64,000 bases of DNA. Origin: Schizophyllum amplum (lineage: Eukaryota; Basidiomycota; Agaricomycetes; Agaricales; Schizophyllaceae). The DNA lies in the NCBI GenBank assembly GCA_007026445.1, contig VDMD01000005.1:620001-684000 (forward strand), written 5' to 3'. Within the stretch, counting starts at the first letter, position 1; every line of letters starts with the position of its first letter. Under the pieces are notes generated by a model. That model saw only the letters and a list, made by a program, of their open reading frames with translations, made no database searches and was not told the origin of the DNA. Shown in pieces: positions 24,545 through 34,804 of the stretch. The translations under genes were made by a program, and so were the position numbers.

Positions 24545-25082
24545 ATGGCTCAGACGGCGGCAGGACACGCTGTGCACCAGCTGTTGCTCTCCGTGCGCGG
24601 TCTGCTCGAAGCCCTCCGCCAGTGGAGCGAGCAGCGCATGGACGAGACGGACGTGAGCGACGCCTACGTGCATTTTGGCAACAACTTCAATGCGACCATA
24701 ACCGAGTTTCGCGCGCTGAGGATTGACATGGAGTGCGTATCGTCGTATAGACGGTCCTAGTCGTGCAGCAGCAGAAGCCCCCCTCCCTATTCTACCATGC
24801 ATTCCCCCGACTCCGATCCAGCTCCGATCCGCGCGCCCCGGCCCCATCAGTATCCTTATCATCCACAAACCATATTGACCAGCTTGTAGTGACTTACTCA
24901 TCGTACCCGACGAGCTACGTGGTCACCTCGAGCAATGCCTCGCGGAAGAGCCAAGCCCACGCGCGCTCGACGGCTTCCTACCGCCCGTCAACATGACGAT
25001 GAAGAAGCTCCTGCAAGGTCTCGCCGACCGCCAGCCGCTGTACCGGCAGGTACTTCCCCAAGCGCGGCGAATGCCAAAGTAG
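24545..25082 (+). CDS. Truncated Bud6 N-terminal-domain paralogue
   Basis: A two-exon gene of about 127 codons matching only the first domain of BUD6 at 8.8-11.7 kb. Exon 1: AVHQLLLSVRGLLEALRQWS, MDETDVSDAYVHFGNNFNAT. The GT-AG intron (24733-24889) lies at the same place and phase as the first BUD6 intron. Exon 2: LLIVPDELRGHLEQCLAEEP, MKKLLQGLADRQPLYRQVLP, then a stop at 25080. The linker, AIP3 domain and coiled coil of BUD6 are absent, and nothing matching them follows before the next gene. Frame and conserved residues are kept, so it may still be expressed, perhaps as a modulator of Bud6; equally it may be a recent fragment. Confidence 0.75.
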
Positions 25083-25356
25083 CGACAACAAGGAATGCTG
25101 GATTCTCTACGATACCAACGCCGTCGTCGCAGCAGCTCGACCACTGCATGAACAATTGACCCGCACACCTTTGTACACTGGTTCACTCGCACACGAGTAT
25201 CCCGAGCGGTTCGTTGCATATCTTCAGCCTCCCCCGTCCATGTTGTCTTGTATGTAGCGCTTGTTGCTTGCCCCCATCCGAGTGCTTTTTGTAACGTCCT
25301 TGCGTCTGTAATGATTGTGCACGCGAGGGATGTACGTTATATATACCTGGGTACAC

Positions 25357-27036
25357 TCAGCTCAGCGCCATCTTCGCCTCCAGCTCCCCAAGCATCCTTT
25401 GCAGCTCCTCCGCCTCCTCGATGAGCATGCCCACCGCGCTGTCCGCGCGCTTCGGCGGCGGCGGCGGCGCCACCCAGCTCTTCTCCTTCAGCGCCTTGTT
25501 GACAATACCCATCCACGTCGTGCCCTCCTCCGTTAGCGCCGCGCTGATCTCGTCCTTGATACGACGCACGGTGCCCGTGCCGTCGTATCCAAAGGCTGTG
25601 TAGATCTGCACCATCGTCGCGCCTGCGCGTGCGTACTCGAGCGCGTCCGCGCCTGAGGAGATCCCGCCGCACCCGATGATGGGCACGGAGGCAGGAAGTT
25701 GGGAGCGCAAGATGCGCACCGCAGCGAGCGCGATGGGCTTCAGTGGGGGGCCTGACAGGCCGCCGGCCTCAGCCCTTTGTGCTGTTGGCCATAAGGTTAG
25801 TGCGCGCAACAACAACATGGCGGCCACATACGATCGCGGAGCCCCGCAGGACGCTGAATTGTGGTATTGCTAACGATGACACCGTCGACGGCGCTGTTAC
25901 GCACAACATCGGCAATGTCGGTAAGCTGGGTGGCAGTCAGGTCGGGAGAGAGCTTGAGTAGCAGCTTCGGCCCGCTGGGAACGAGGTCGGATGCGGGGAG
26001 CTTTGTCCGTGCTTCGGAAACGCCTGACAGCAACTTCTGCAGAAGGTCACGCTCCTGCAAACCGCTGGATGCATAGTGAGCCGCGAGTTATATAAGCCTA
26101 TCTATTCAGACAGACGCACCGTAGCCCAGGTGTGTTAGGACTTGAGACGTTTACGACGAGCACGTCCGCGCTCGTCCCGAACGCCCGCACCCCTGCGACA
26201 AAGTCATCTACCGAGTCGAGAGGTGCATCCTTATTTTTGCCTAGGTTGACCGCGAGGAGGGTGCCAGGGCGAAAAGTTGCTGTGTCCTGCTCGGGGAAAA
26301 GGAAGGAGGGAATACGCGCGCGCAAGCGCGAGAGGACGGAGGCATGACCCTGTGAAGGGAAGCCATAGCGGTTGATCACCGCGTCGTCCTCAGAGAGGTG
26401 GAAGAAGCGAGGGCGTGGGTTCCCTGACTAGTAGTGGATCAATCGACTGCGACGATTGTAATACTTGTGTGCGTACCTGTGGCCTGGGTGTCACGCTGCC
26501 AATTTCTACCCAGCAGAACCCCAAGTCAAGGAGACCTGTGTACGCGATCAGTACCACCAAATACAAGAGAACGAGCGCACACACCGTCGACCGCCTCGCC
26601 ATCCTTGTCAAACCCAGCCGCAAGGCCCACAGGATTCTTGAGTGTACGTCCCCAGAGCTGTCTGGCCAAGTCAGGTGCGTTCCGCATCATGAGTCCGACG
26701 CGTACTCGCCTCGACGGTCAAGCTCTCGTCATCGGGCACACGATCGGTGGGACCGAGCCCGCAGCGCAGGCCCTGCACAGCGAGCTTGTGCCCCGTCTCC
26801 GGATCGAGAAGGCCGCGCACCAGTGGGGGGATCACATAGCGGTGTATGGAGGAGCGCGTATCGAAGTAATAGACGCCAAAGAGTCCTGCGGAGAGCGCGA
26901 ACGCGGTGGCGTAGACGCCAGTGCGGAGGGCGTTAGTGCTGGGGCCGGAGGACGCCTGCGAGGAGGCTTGTCGCGCATATATGCGTGCGCCACTGCTCGC
27001 GAGGCGCAGAGGGCGCGCCAGGCGGGGTACGGCCAT
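25357..27036 (-). CDS. URA9: Dihydroorotate dehydrogenase (quinone), mitochondrial class 2
   Basis: The fourth enzyme of pyrimidine synthesis, oxidising dihydroorotate to orotate with FMN and passing electrons to ubiquinone in the mitochondrial inner membrane. The start ([20 protein letters not shown]) is a targeting signal. One membrane helix ([18 protein letters not shown]) follows, then [20 protein letters not shown] and [15 protein letters not shown]. Later exons carry [63 protein letters not shown] and the FMN-phosphate site [18 protein letters not shown]. It has at least five introns. The C-terminus extends past the usual end with [15 protein letters not shown] and a short helix, an unusual tail. 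The helix and N-terminal domain mark it as class 2, unlike yeast Ura1. Confidence 0.93.
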
Positions 27037-28704
27037 GATGGTGCAGTCGAGGACGTCGCGGATGGCGGCGACCTCGACCGACGGTCCTTCCCGGCGCGGC
27101 GGTCGGTAATTGCCGGTCTCAAATTCACCTAAGAACTTGACCTGAACTTGACCCTGAAGCTGAAGGCCTGACTCGCGAGGGCACTCGACTTTTGACCAGT
27201 TCAGTCCCGGCTCCAGGTCGCCCTCCGCTCAGCTGGGGCCGGTGACCAGACTGTCTGGCCCTGCCCTCCTTCCTGGTGACCTAGCTCAAGTCCGGCTCGC
27301 TCTCCGTGGCGCTTGAAGGCTTCCGACCCGATTTTACTATCCAGGTCTTATTCGACACATTCTCTCATTCTTAGTGCTCTGGTCATTACAACCAGCACAC
27401 TCGATACTCCCTCGCAAGCATCGAGTCGACTGTGACGTTGATTGACAGATACTGTATGTGGCAATGTATCCCCCGTCCTTTCGAGAACTGCACGATCTTG
27501 CAAATTGACAGCAGCTCACATATGGCCGCATCAAATGGGTTCAGGCGCCAGACTAGACATGTTACGACGATACGTGGCGATATTTCCTGCTCATCTTCTC
27601 GTGGGTGGTGCGGACGTTGCTGGCGTCGAAGTGGCAGACTAACGAGGTGGGCGGTGAGCTTATACTGTCCCGTATAAGTGAATCTTGCCTCCTTCCGCAG
27701 TACCGTCTCCATTCTTGAAGGCGCAGCCATGGCCCTCGCCCTCGCTGTAGCGGTTGCTGCCGCCGCAGGCGTCAACTAGCAAGGAAAACGGTCAGTCAAG
27801 TCCACGACTGGACGAGCTTAACCGGCTCGCAGGGATGTCCGCGAGCAGTGCAGCCGCAGAGGCCTGCCCGACGACAAAGGAAAGGGCAGGGATCAACGAG
27901 GACGACGAACTCGTACATTGTGATAATGTGAAGTGCGAAAGGTATGTGCTTGCTGTTGTAAAGTCTGAAATGTTCTGTTGCTGCAGAAAAAAAGCGAGCC
28001 CTTGGGGTCTTACATAGATGCGACGAGCTGATTTTCTTTACCGTGCAGCGCTTTCGCTCTGCGTCGGCGCTCACTGCCAGCTCTTCAAAGACTCTTATGC
28101 CAAGAGAGTGAAGTGGTGGAGCCACAGGTTGCATGACTTCTTTGCTCGAGAGTTGGCGCATATGTGTACATGCGGGTATTGCGCAGACTCGTGGAACCCT
28201 CGAGGCGGGGATGGACGCTAGGTGAGTTGGCCGCGTAATGTCGATAATTAGAGAAGTCGTATTCCTCTGGAGGTAGCAGTATACAGTATATGCTGGCGGA
28301 GCCGGCCGACGCGGCTGTTCATTACCTTGCTTGCAAGGTCTCTCCACACCCTTTTCATCGGGTCATTTTCCGTACATAACCATAAACAATGACCCTTTCC
28401 GCCCATAAGTCCGAAAGACAGACATGCAACCCCATCGCAAGCAAGGTCAAGGCCGAGCGCAGCCGGCGCTTCGTATAATCGTTCTACGAACGTCTGCCTG
28501 GGGAGACTACGTATAATCTGACATACTTAATGACTCTGTTTCACAGTGGGCGCTTTTGCAACTCGCACGCGGCTTGATGGCCGGGGATCACAATCATTGA
28601 ATTGATTACTTATTGCTCTTCTTCCCATTGTTCATCCCCACGCTCGCTGTCCTTTCTTTTGTCTTCTACTATCAAGGTCTAGAAACACACACTCTTTCCC
28701 GAGA
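27037..28704. other. Gene-poor stretch before the bestrophin gene
   Basis: About 1.7 kb without a convincing gene. On the plus strand, 27754-27945 reads Ser/Ala/Glu-rich sequence ending DDELVHCDNVKCE, faintly like the start of a PHD finger, but the rest of a zinc finger does not follow in any splice form I could build. A 24-base dispersed repeat lies at 28484-28507. The remainder shows only overlapping short frames. Confidence 0.4.
28484..28507 (-). repeat. 24-base dispersed repeat, copy B
   Basis: Exact reverse complement of 8483-8506, beginning ctacgaacgtctg here. It lies about 200 bases upstream of the bestrophin-like start. Confidence 0.7.
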
Positions 28705-31141
28705 ATGCGCAAGGCCGTGAAGCGCTCGTCGACCGGGCGACATGCATTGCTTCCCGCTCATCTCCCCGGCAGCCAAGTGGACCTTCTTCCTCGGGCGCAA
28801 TCATATAATCTTCTCACCTGGACGTTTGGGCGCGGTTCTGTTGTATGTGGCAAATGACCCCCCTCTTTGGACCGTTCTTTACGTGGCGATAGATATGGCG
28901 TATATGGCCCGCCGTACTGACACACACAGTCTTTGCAGCCGGTGAGTGTGCACGCCCGACACGGCACGTTCCCTTACCGAAATGCACGTCCAGCTGTCGT
29001 AACGACGAACCTGCGCACTGACGTTAACCTCGCGATACCAAAAGTTCTGCTCACCGTGCTCGGTACGCCACCATGAGAAGGGGGGAAGGTGTTCACTGAT
29101 CGGGCGCGTGGCGCGTCGCGTAGGTGTGGTTATCGGTTTCGTGATATCCTACCGGGCAAGCACTGGGTGCGTGTTTTGTGCCAAGTGCAACTGTTTGAGG
29201 CTTATTTTGCACAGATACAATTGCTACTGGATGGGACAGACATGCTGGACGGAAATCATACGCAACTCGCGCTCTCAGTCACGCCTCATATGGTACGTAG
29301 GATAATGCCTTTCCTTTCTCTGCTGACTCCACGATGAACCCAGGTTTCATGTCCCTCTCCGTATGACACCCAAGACGTCAGACGAGACTGACAAGGCGCA
29401 GACAATCAGGCCAGAGGAGGAACTGCTGCAGATTATGAACGAGAAGCACATGGCGTTGGATCTCATCGAAGCGTATGTCACTGCCGGCCTCATACTGAAG
29501 CTCCTACTAACGAGACATACAGTTTCTCGAGAGCCCTCAAGCATCATATACGTGGAGAGCTCGGAATCTACTACGAAGACATGTACCACCTCCTCAAACC
29601 CTTCCACGAACACAGTGTGCGTGCCCTGTATTGACGCCGCATAATCTCTGCTCATACTCTTCTCAGCATAATTCGGCAGAGGACGTGGTACATTGGTCGG
29701 AGCCCTTGCAGCTCAAACCGCCGCGCTGGATCACACACAACTCGCATCCTCCTCACTGCCTCGAATCAAACAAGACGGAGCCGGAAGAGATGCAAGGAAA
29801 GAGCGCGCTCGGACCCGCACTCAAGCCTGATTCCCCTTCCAAGCCTCCCGATATCACGGACTTAAATTCGGGAACTAGTACACGCAGGGATGCCGCATCC
29901 ACCCTTGCCCCTGCTCCGGACCCCATCATCCCGCCTATAAATGCATACGGCACGTTCAACCCCGCCCAGCCCGCCGCCTCGCTCCATCCTCGGAAACGGC
30001 GTGTTCTTCTCCGGCACCAGGACTCCTCCGCTTCGAGCACCTGCGCCACTGCACTGCTACCCTCCGCCAAGCACGAGCGACCGACCATGTGGGGCCAGGT
30101 CTCTGGCGACCTTATACCATTTGCCGCGTCTTTCTGGCACGCGCGGCGCTGGCTGAGCGAGCTTCTGTTCAAGCAGAACACATTCCCCTTGAAGCGCGAG
30201 GAAGAGGGCGGTGTACAGCAGCATTGGAGCAAGCCGGATATCGGGGGCGCGAAGCGGAGGCCGCGGGTGGCGGGTGGTGGGGAGAACCTGCCGTTGGATA
30301 TTGTACGCTGTCTATCGGAGTGGTACACTGTGTTGGAAGAGAGAGGCAGCGTCCCCGGTGCGTATGTGTCTGCCAAATGTTCAGCTCGGCTGATATCTCT
30401 GCGAAGGCACGAGCATGGGAAACATGGTCGCATCACTTGCCCAGCTTGAGGACAATGTATCAAGTGCGTTGCAAGACTTACTCTGTAATAGATATTGTTG
30501 ACTTTCTTCAGCTTTGGAAAAGATCTTGACCACACCTTTACCTTTGTGCGTCTTACTGTACTCGAGGCCTACGCCCGTTCTTGTCGCTCACTGAAATGAT
30601 GTCCAGCGCATTCTCAATCCACATCAGGCAGTAAGTAAGGTCTGCGATGTACCGGCTTTGCATGCTGACGCCATAAATGCAGCACCGTATGGTTGTATCT
30701 GTTCTTCCTGCCCTTCCAGCTAGTGGATGACTTTGGGTGGTATACGATTCCTGGCGTGGCAGTTGCAGCTTTCATCTACCTTGGCTTTCTTGCCGCGGGT
30801 GAAGAAATCGAGCAACCCTTCGGTGCGTTCTTGCCTTGAAGCATTCTTGCTCAGCGCTAACGACCGATTCAGGCTACGACGACGTATGTGCCGTCAAGTT
30901 CTTCTGCTGCCTTACATCTGCTTAACTGTATCCGCAGAACGACCTTGATCTCGATCTCATCTGCCGAGAAATCATCCATGCAGACCTGGATCGCCTCAGG
31001 CGTACGCCATGCCTCAACACGTACTTCCCGCCAGCGCGTCCACCCTCCGTCTCCAAGGATGACGACGAAGAGACGAGCGACTCGGAGGCGGAATCCAGCG
31101 GAAGGTCGGAGAGATCTGCGGAGACTACACCTCTTATATGA
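28705..31141 (+). CDS. Bestrophin-like (UPF0187/RFP-TM) anion channel
   Basis: A fungal bestrophin-family membrane protein, expected to form a chloride-type channel. Splicing by eye gives LLTWTFGRGSV joined to IWRIWPAVLTHTVFAA, then TNLRTDVNLAIPKVLLTVLG, then VVIGFVISYRASTG and YWMGQTCWTEIIRNSRS, the core signature of the family (fixed Arg-Tyr-Trp replaced by Cys-Tyr-Trp). EELLQIMNEKHMALDLIEAF and YYEDMYHLLKPFHEH follow, then a long Pro/Ser-rich cytosolic insert (29.7-30.1 kb) with LIPFAASFWHARRWLSELLF. Late exons hold TVWLYLFFLPFQLVDDFGWY, VAVAAFIYLGFLAAGEEIEQ and PFGYDDNDLDLDLICREII, the acidic calcium-clasp-like segment. It ends SAETTPLI. About ten introns. Intact. Confidence 0.87.
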
Positions 31142-31346
31142 GGTACATTCTACTTGGTGCGTTGCATCCCATACGTTGCCCTATCATAAGCTTAGAAAAG
31201 ATTAGATTGTAACAGGATATAGGCTGCTGTAGCAGCGGACTAATTTTACACTGGAATAGGTAGGATCTTAAGTTAATGCAACGATGCGATAGTACAGCAA
31301 GATGTCGAGTGCGATGGAGACTGGGGCAGACGCGACGGCGGACATA

Positions 31347-31767
31347 TCAATCCTCGTCGTTGTGCGGGTGTGAGAACACCGAAGCGATGCGTGCTCTGTA
31401 CGATAGTCAGCGGGCGAACTACATCAGCATAGGAAGCAACGCACAAGCACATCTTTTCGGGAAGGGTATCGTGGCCGAAGGCCTGGGTATCAACGGATGC
31501 AACTGCGAATAAGGTCAGTAAGACTGCGATGAACTCATGACTGCACACGTACTCTGAGCCCGATAGAGAGATTTGGCGCGCATCTGCGTTGCAGAGGGTG
31601 ATGCCCTTGACTTGCCGAAGCTGGGGACACGCTCGTACAGGGGACGCGGGGGTGCGAGAGTTTGTTTCTCGGAGATCTGAGTGTGCTCGTTAGACTACTG
31701 TGAGACCGGCGGATCGAGCATGCGAGCTTGCAGAAGACAGCGGTGCGCGGTAGGTCGAGGTGGCCAT
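31347..31767 (-). CDS. Possible small spliced gene of unknown function
   Basis: A minus-strand TATA-like box (about 31861-31870) precedes an ATG at 31767. Coding-like stretches follow: ATSTYRAPLSSASSHARSAG, then EKQTLAPPRPLYERVPSFGK with SPSATQMRAKSLYRAQ, then ASVDTQAFGHDTLPEK and perhaps ASVFSHPHNDED before a stop at 31347. Joining the first two parts needs removal of only 22 bases, bounded by GT and AG with a ctaac motif, which is below usual fungal intron size; a base-calling error is an alternative. No family recognised. Position next to the bestrophin 3' end gives no clue. Confidence 0.3.
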
Positions 31768-32892
31768 CGTGTTTTTGGCTATGGATGGATGAGGGGCAGT
31801 TCGGACGAAGGTGGCGATCCAAGGTGAGCCAATTTTGAAGACTGCCTGGTCATCGCCGCCTTTTATATGAGCGCAATGGTCACACCCCCAATCTTGAATC
31901 ACGGACTGCGCGTGCGCATTGCTGCTGTCCAAAAAGGTAGGTAGGTGGAGCTGGCTGCCTTGATTCGAATCTATTGCGTGATACCGAGTCTACCGAGTAC
32001 CGACGGCTCGTTTTTGTGGAGTGGAGACCTGTCGGCCTCTCATGTTGACAACATGTATGCGGAAGCTAAAACACGGTCACGTGTGGTTGATTTACAACCG
32101 CCGGATCGACATTTCCCATAAAGAGGAACAATGGAGGTAGCAATGGATAGAGGGCACTAGAAGCACTGCTTTGTCCTGCATGCCTTATAAGATAGGCTGT
32201 GGACTTGGAGGCGCTGCTAGCTTTCCTCCATCGTGTCTGTCCAAGAAGCGCGGACATCGTGAGTCGCATTCAAGGTGGGTGCAAAGTGGCACACGCCATA
32301 GACAGGAAGTTTAGTTACTCCACAGGTCTACTTGCACGCGCCCCGCAGTTTCGCCATGCCGTTTAAATTCTCTGATATCTTCTGCACACCTCGGCATGTG
32401 CGCCTCCCTGGTGAATGCATGACGTCGCCGGCGTCCCCGCCGCGGAAGGGACGGAGACCGTGAGTCGGACTGGACTCGATTATCGCCTGCGCAACGAGCA
32501 GCTGATATTGATCTTTGCATAGCGTGCTTTGGGCGTCGCCGCTATGGTTCAGAGAAGCGACCAGTGCGGACGCTGGTCATCCTGCTCATTACGTCGACAA
32601 TGACAGAGAGCACGTTCGCTTCGAGGGCTTGGAGTCGGAGAATCTCAATGGTGCGGCACACGGTATTCAAGAGTGAATGGTGAGGAGTGAAGGACTCCCA
32701 GAGGATTCCCTAGAGGTCGGTCACGCGCTTGTATTATGATCTGCTTTTCTACATACTGTATTCAGCTATATGTGTTCCCATCCCGCTACGACATACCTAC
32801 GTTACCCTGTCCTCATAGCACTGCGGATATTCCGAAGCTTAGACGCTTCATGAATCGTCAGTGTCGCGCGTATGAGTAGGAGAGAGGTCCAC
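31768..32892. other. Intergenic region, no gene seen
   Basis: About 1.1 kb between the possible small gene and the UstYa-like remnant. It holds the candidate TATA box near 31.86 kb and short overlapping frames only. No repeat or RNA gene recognised. Confidence 0.45.
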
Positions 32893-33471
32893 CTACTCTG
32901 CGGCTGAGTTGTAAATGGGCGGGAACGGTAGGTCATTCTCGACGTATTCGTGTTTGTCCATGGGATGTTCTGGCGCGAGCCGCCCACGCACCCACTGCTT
33001 GATCTTGTCAAAATTCCTGCAGGAGTGAGCGACGTTGACGCGGCCGGCCACCACCTTGTAGTGCTCCGACCACTGCCAGACGTTCACTGAGATATCAGAA
33101 GTGCACCTGAGGATGAACATGAGCCCTTACTTCGACACGCTGAAGAGCAAGGGAACGCACATAAGAGACTGCCGGATAGAGTCGACGCAGTGGTTGAGAT
33201 GCTCGAACTCCAGCAGGTCTTGCCGGATGGTAGGCTTGTAGCCTTATTGCTCGGGGCTGATACTCATGCGTGATTAGTTCTATAAAGCGACGTCGATACA
33301 CCGTAGGAACGTACGAAGAGCAGTGAATTGGCTCACCAAGCAATGCAGCTGGTGGAATACGTCTGGCACCTCAGATGTGTCATTACAGCACTGATGAATG
33401 TCGAACCAGATGGAGGGAGCGCACGGGCAATGTGGTTTAAGTTCCAAGGGAAGCATGACAAGGGCGGCCAC
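32893..33471 (-). pseudogene. UstYa-like (DUF3328) gene remnant
   Basis: UstYa-family proteins are membrane-anchored oxidases of fungal secondary metabolism with two His-x-x-His-Cys copper motifs. Both are visible: [11 protein letters not shown] near 33.35 kb and FEHLNHCVDSIRQSLM near 33.2 kb, followed after a good intron by VNVWQWSEHYKVVAG and HSCRNFDKIKQWV to the stop at 32893. Between the two motifs (33245-33275) the frame shifts and an in-frame TAA sits in the frame of the second motif, and no splice form avoiding both was found. The usual N-terminal cytosolic and membrane part is not recognisable, and an inverted-repeat element begins about 200 bases upstream. No other biosynthetic cluster genes flank it. 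Most likely a dead copy. Confidence 0.65.
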
Positions 33472-33674
33472 TTTGCTGCATACGAAGTGCCCAAGCTGCT
33501 CGCCGGAGACCTGCGCAAGATGTTTGGCAAGGGTGGGCCGGCGTACGATGTTGTCAAAGGAAGTAACGGGTATGGACAGTCCCAGTGAGTTAGTAGTCTA
33601 TGCGATATAAGACTGATAACTACCGTCGTCAGTGTACTAGCTAGTATTCCGACTGCAGGAAGCTCAGATTCATG

Positions 33675-33680
33675 ACCCCT
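33675..33680 (+). repeat. Target-site duplication, left copy (acccct)
   Basis: Matches 34538-34543 exactly and abuts the left terminal inverted repeat. Confidence 0.7.
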
Positions 33681-34537
33681 CCAGGGGGCACACAGCGGGA
33701 GATTCCGAAGAATGAGTCCCACGGGTGGGTCTGCGACCCTGAATCCGAAAGGAGTATGTCGCGTGCAACATCAACTCTGCCATTTGGCGCCTGTTTGGCG
33801 CTCGCTGTCGCCCACCGTCGTCGGTGGGTATGTTATGGCATCCATGAAGCTGTATAACATGTATATCAAGTATGCATAACCTTAAACTGGCTTCAAATGA
33901 CGACACACGGCCTTCCGGGATCCACAATCTGTGCGGTGGGTCGAAAATTCGGCGAAAGCGACCATATAGTAGAGTGGCGAGATTTATCGCAGCCACTGGC
34001 TCAGGTCGCTGCGGTGAAGACACGTTGAGACACCGTAAGCACATTCACAGACCCCGCCTGAGTGGGGAAAGCTCATTTCGCACGTTGGTACTGCAGTCCG
34101 CCGACGAAGCCACGCGACCTCCAGAGGCGGAGCGCAGGCGGAGCGCTCCTGGACGCGAAGGCAGCTCGGAACATCAGCGTCGGGGAGATTCTCAGTTGAA
34201 CTACTTTCTATATGGTGCTACACGATGTTGTCCGCCCTCCCTGCCACTTGTCTATCCACGCGAGTTGCGCGCCAGGCGTCGACCACCCCTTCTACCAACG
34301 CCTGTACGCTTTTCGGCGAATGATAACCATTAATAAGGTCAGTAGATCAATTCCATGTACTCAATATGCGCAGATAGTGTTCTTCAGAAGCTCTGGAGGT
34401 GGTCGAGGGCAGGCAGGCGGTTATGTCGGCACCGCGGCTCGGATTCTCCGAGCACGTGACATACTCCTTTCGGATTCAGGGTCGCAGACCACCTTGGGGT
34501 AGTCGTTTCACGGAATCTCCCGCTGTGTGCCCCCTGG
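33681..34537. mobile_element. 857-base terminal-inverted-repeat element (MITE-like)
   Basis: The ends are inverted repeats: 33681-33707 and 34511-34537 match over 27 of 27 bases (starting ccagggggcacacagcggga). After a 20-odd base unmatched spacer, 33729-33760 and 34458-34489 match over 32 of 32. Directly outside, both sides carry acccct (33675-33680 and 34538-34543), a 6-base target-site duplication. The interior has open frames on both strands (for example 33872-34333 plus) but nothing like a transposase, so it is non-autonomous. High arm identity suggests fairly recent movement. The superfamily is undetermined; a 6-base duplication does not fit Tc1, PIF or hAT norms. Confidence 0.85.
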
Positions 34538-34543
34538 ACCCCT
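34538..34543 (+). repeat. Target-site duplication, right copy (acccct)
   Basis: Matches 33675-33680 exactly and abuts the right terminal inverted repeat. Confidence 0.7.
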
Positions 34544-34804
34544 CTTAGCCCGACTCACGCACACAAAAGCGGCGCCTGACTGAATTCAAACACCGAGTCA
34601 ACGCGGCTCTATCAGAGAGTGAATTCATCCGTTGCGAGGTCTTCGCAAGCTCACGTTTCTTGTCACGTTCCCCATGTACCATCGACCATTCAACAGAACT
34701 GTTCGTCCGTAAACATTGAATGACAGCCCAGCCGCCTCCTCAGTCTCCTATCATATGTATATGCAATTAACGGCATCGCAGATGTCGAGTAACGATCGGT
34801 CACC

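Noticed and set aside
27754..28221. PHD-finger gene from DDELVHCDNVKCE
   Set aside because: The other Cys/His ligands do not follow in any reasonable splice form, and no upstream zinc pair is seen.
32893..33471. UstYa-like gene as part of a biosynthetic cluster
   Set aside because: No synthase, P450 or transporter genes flank it and the gene itself is broken.
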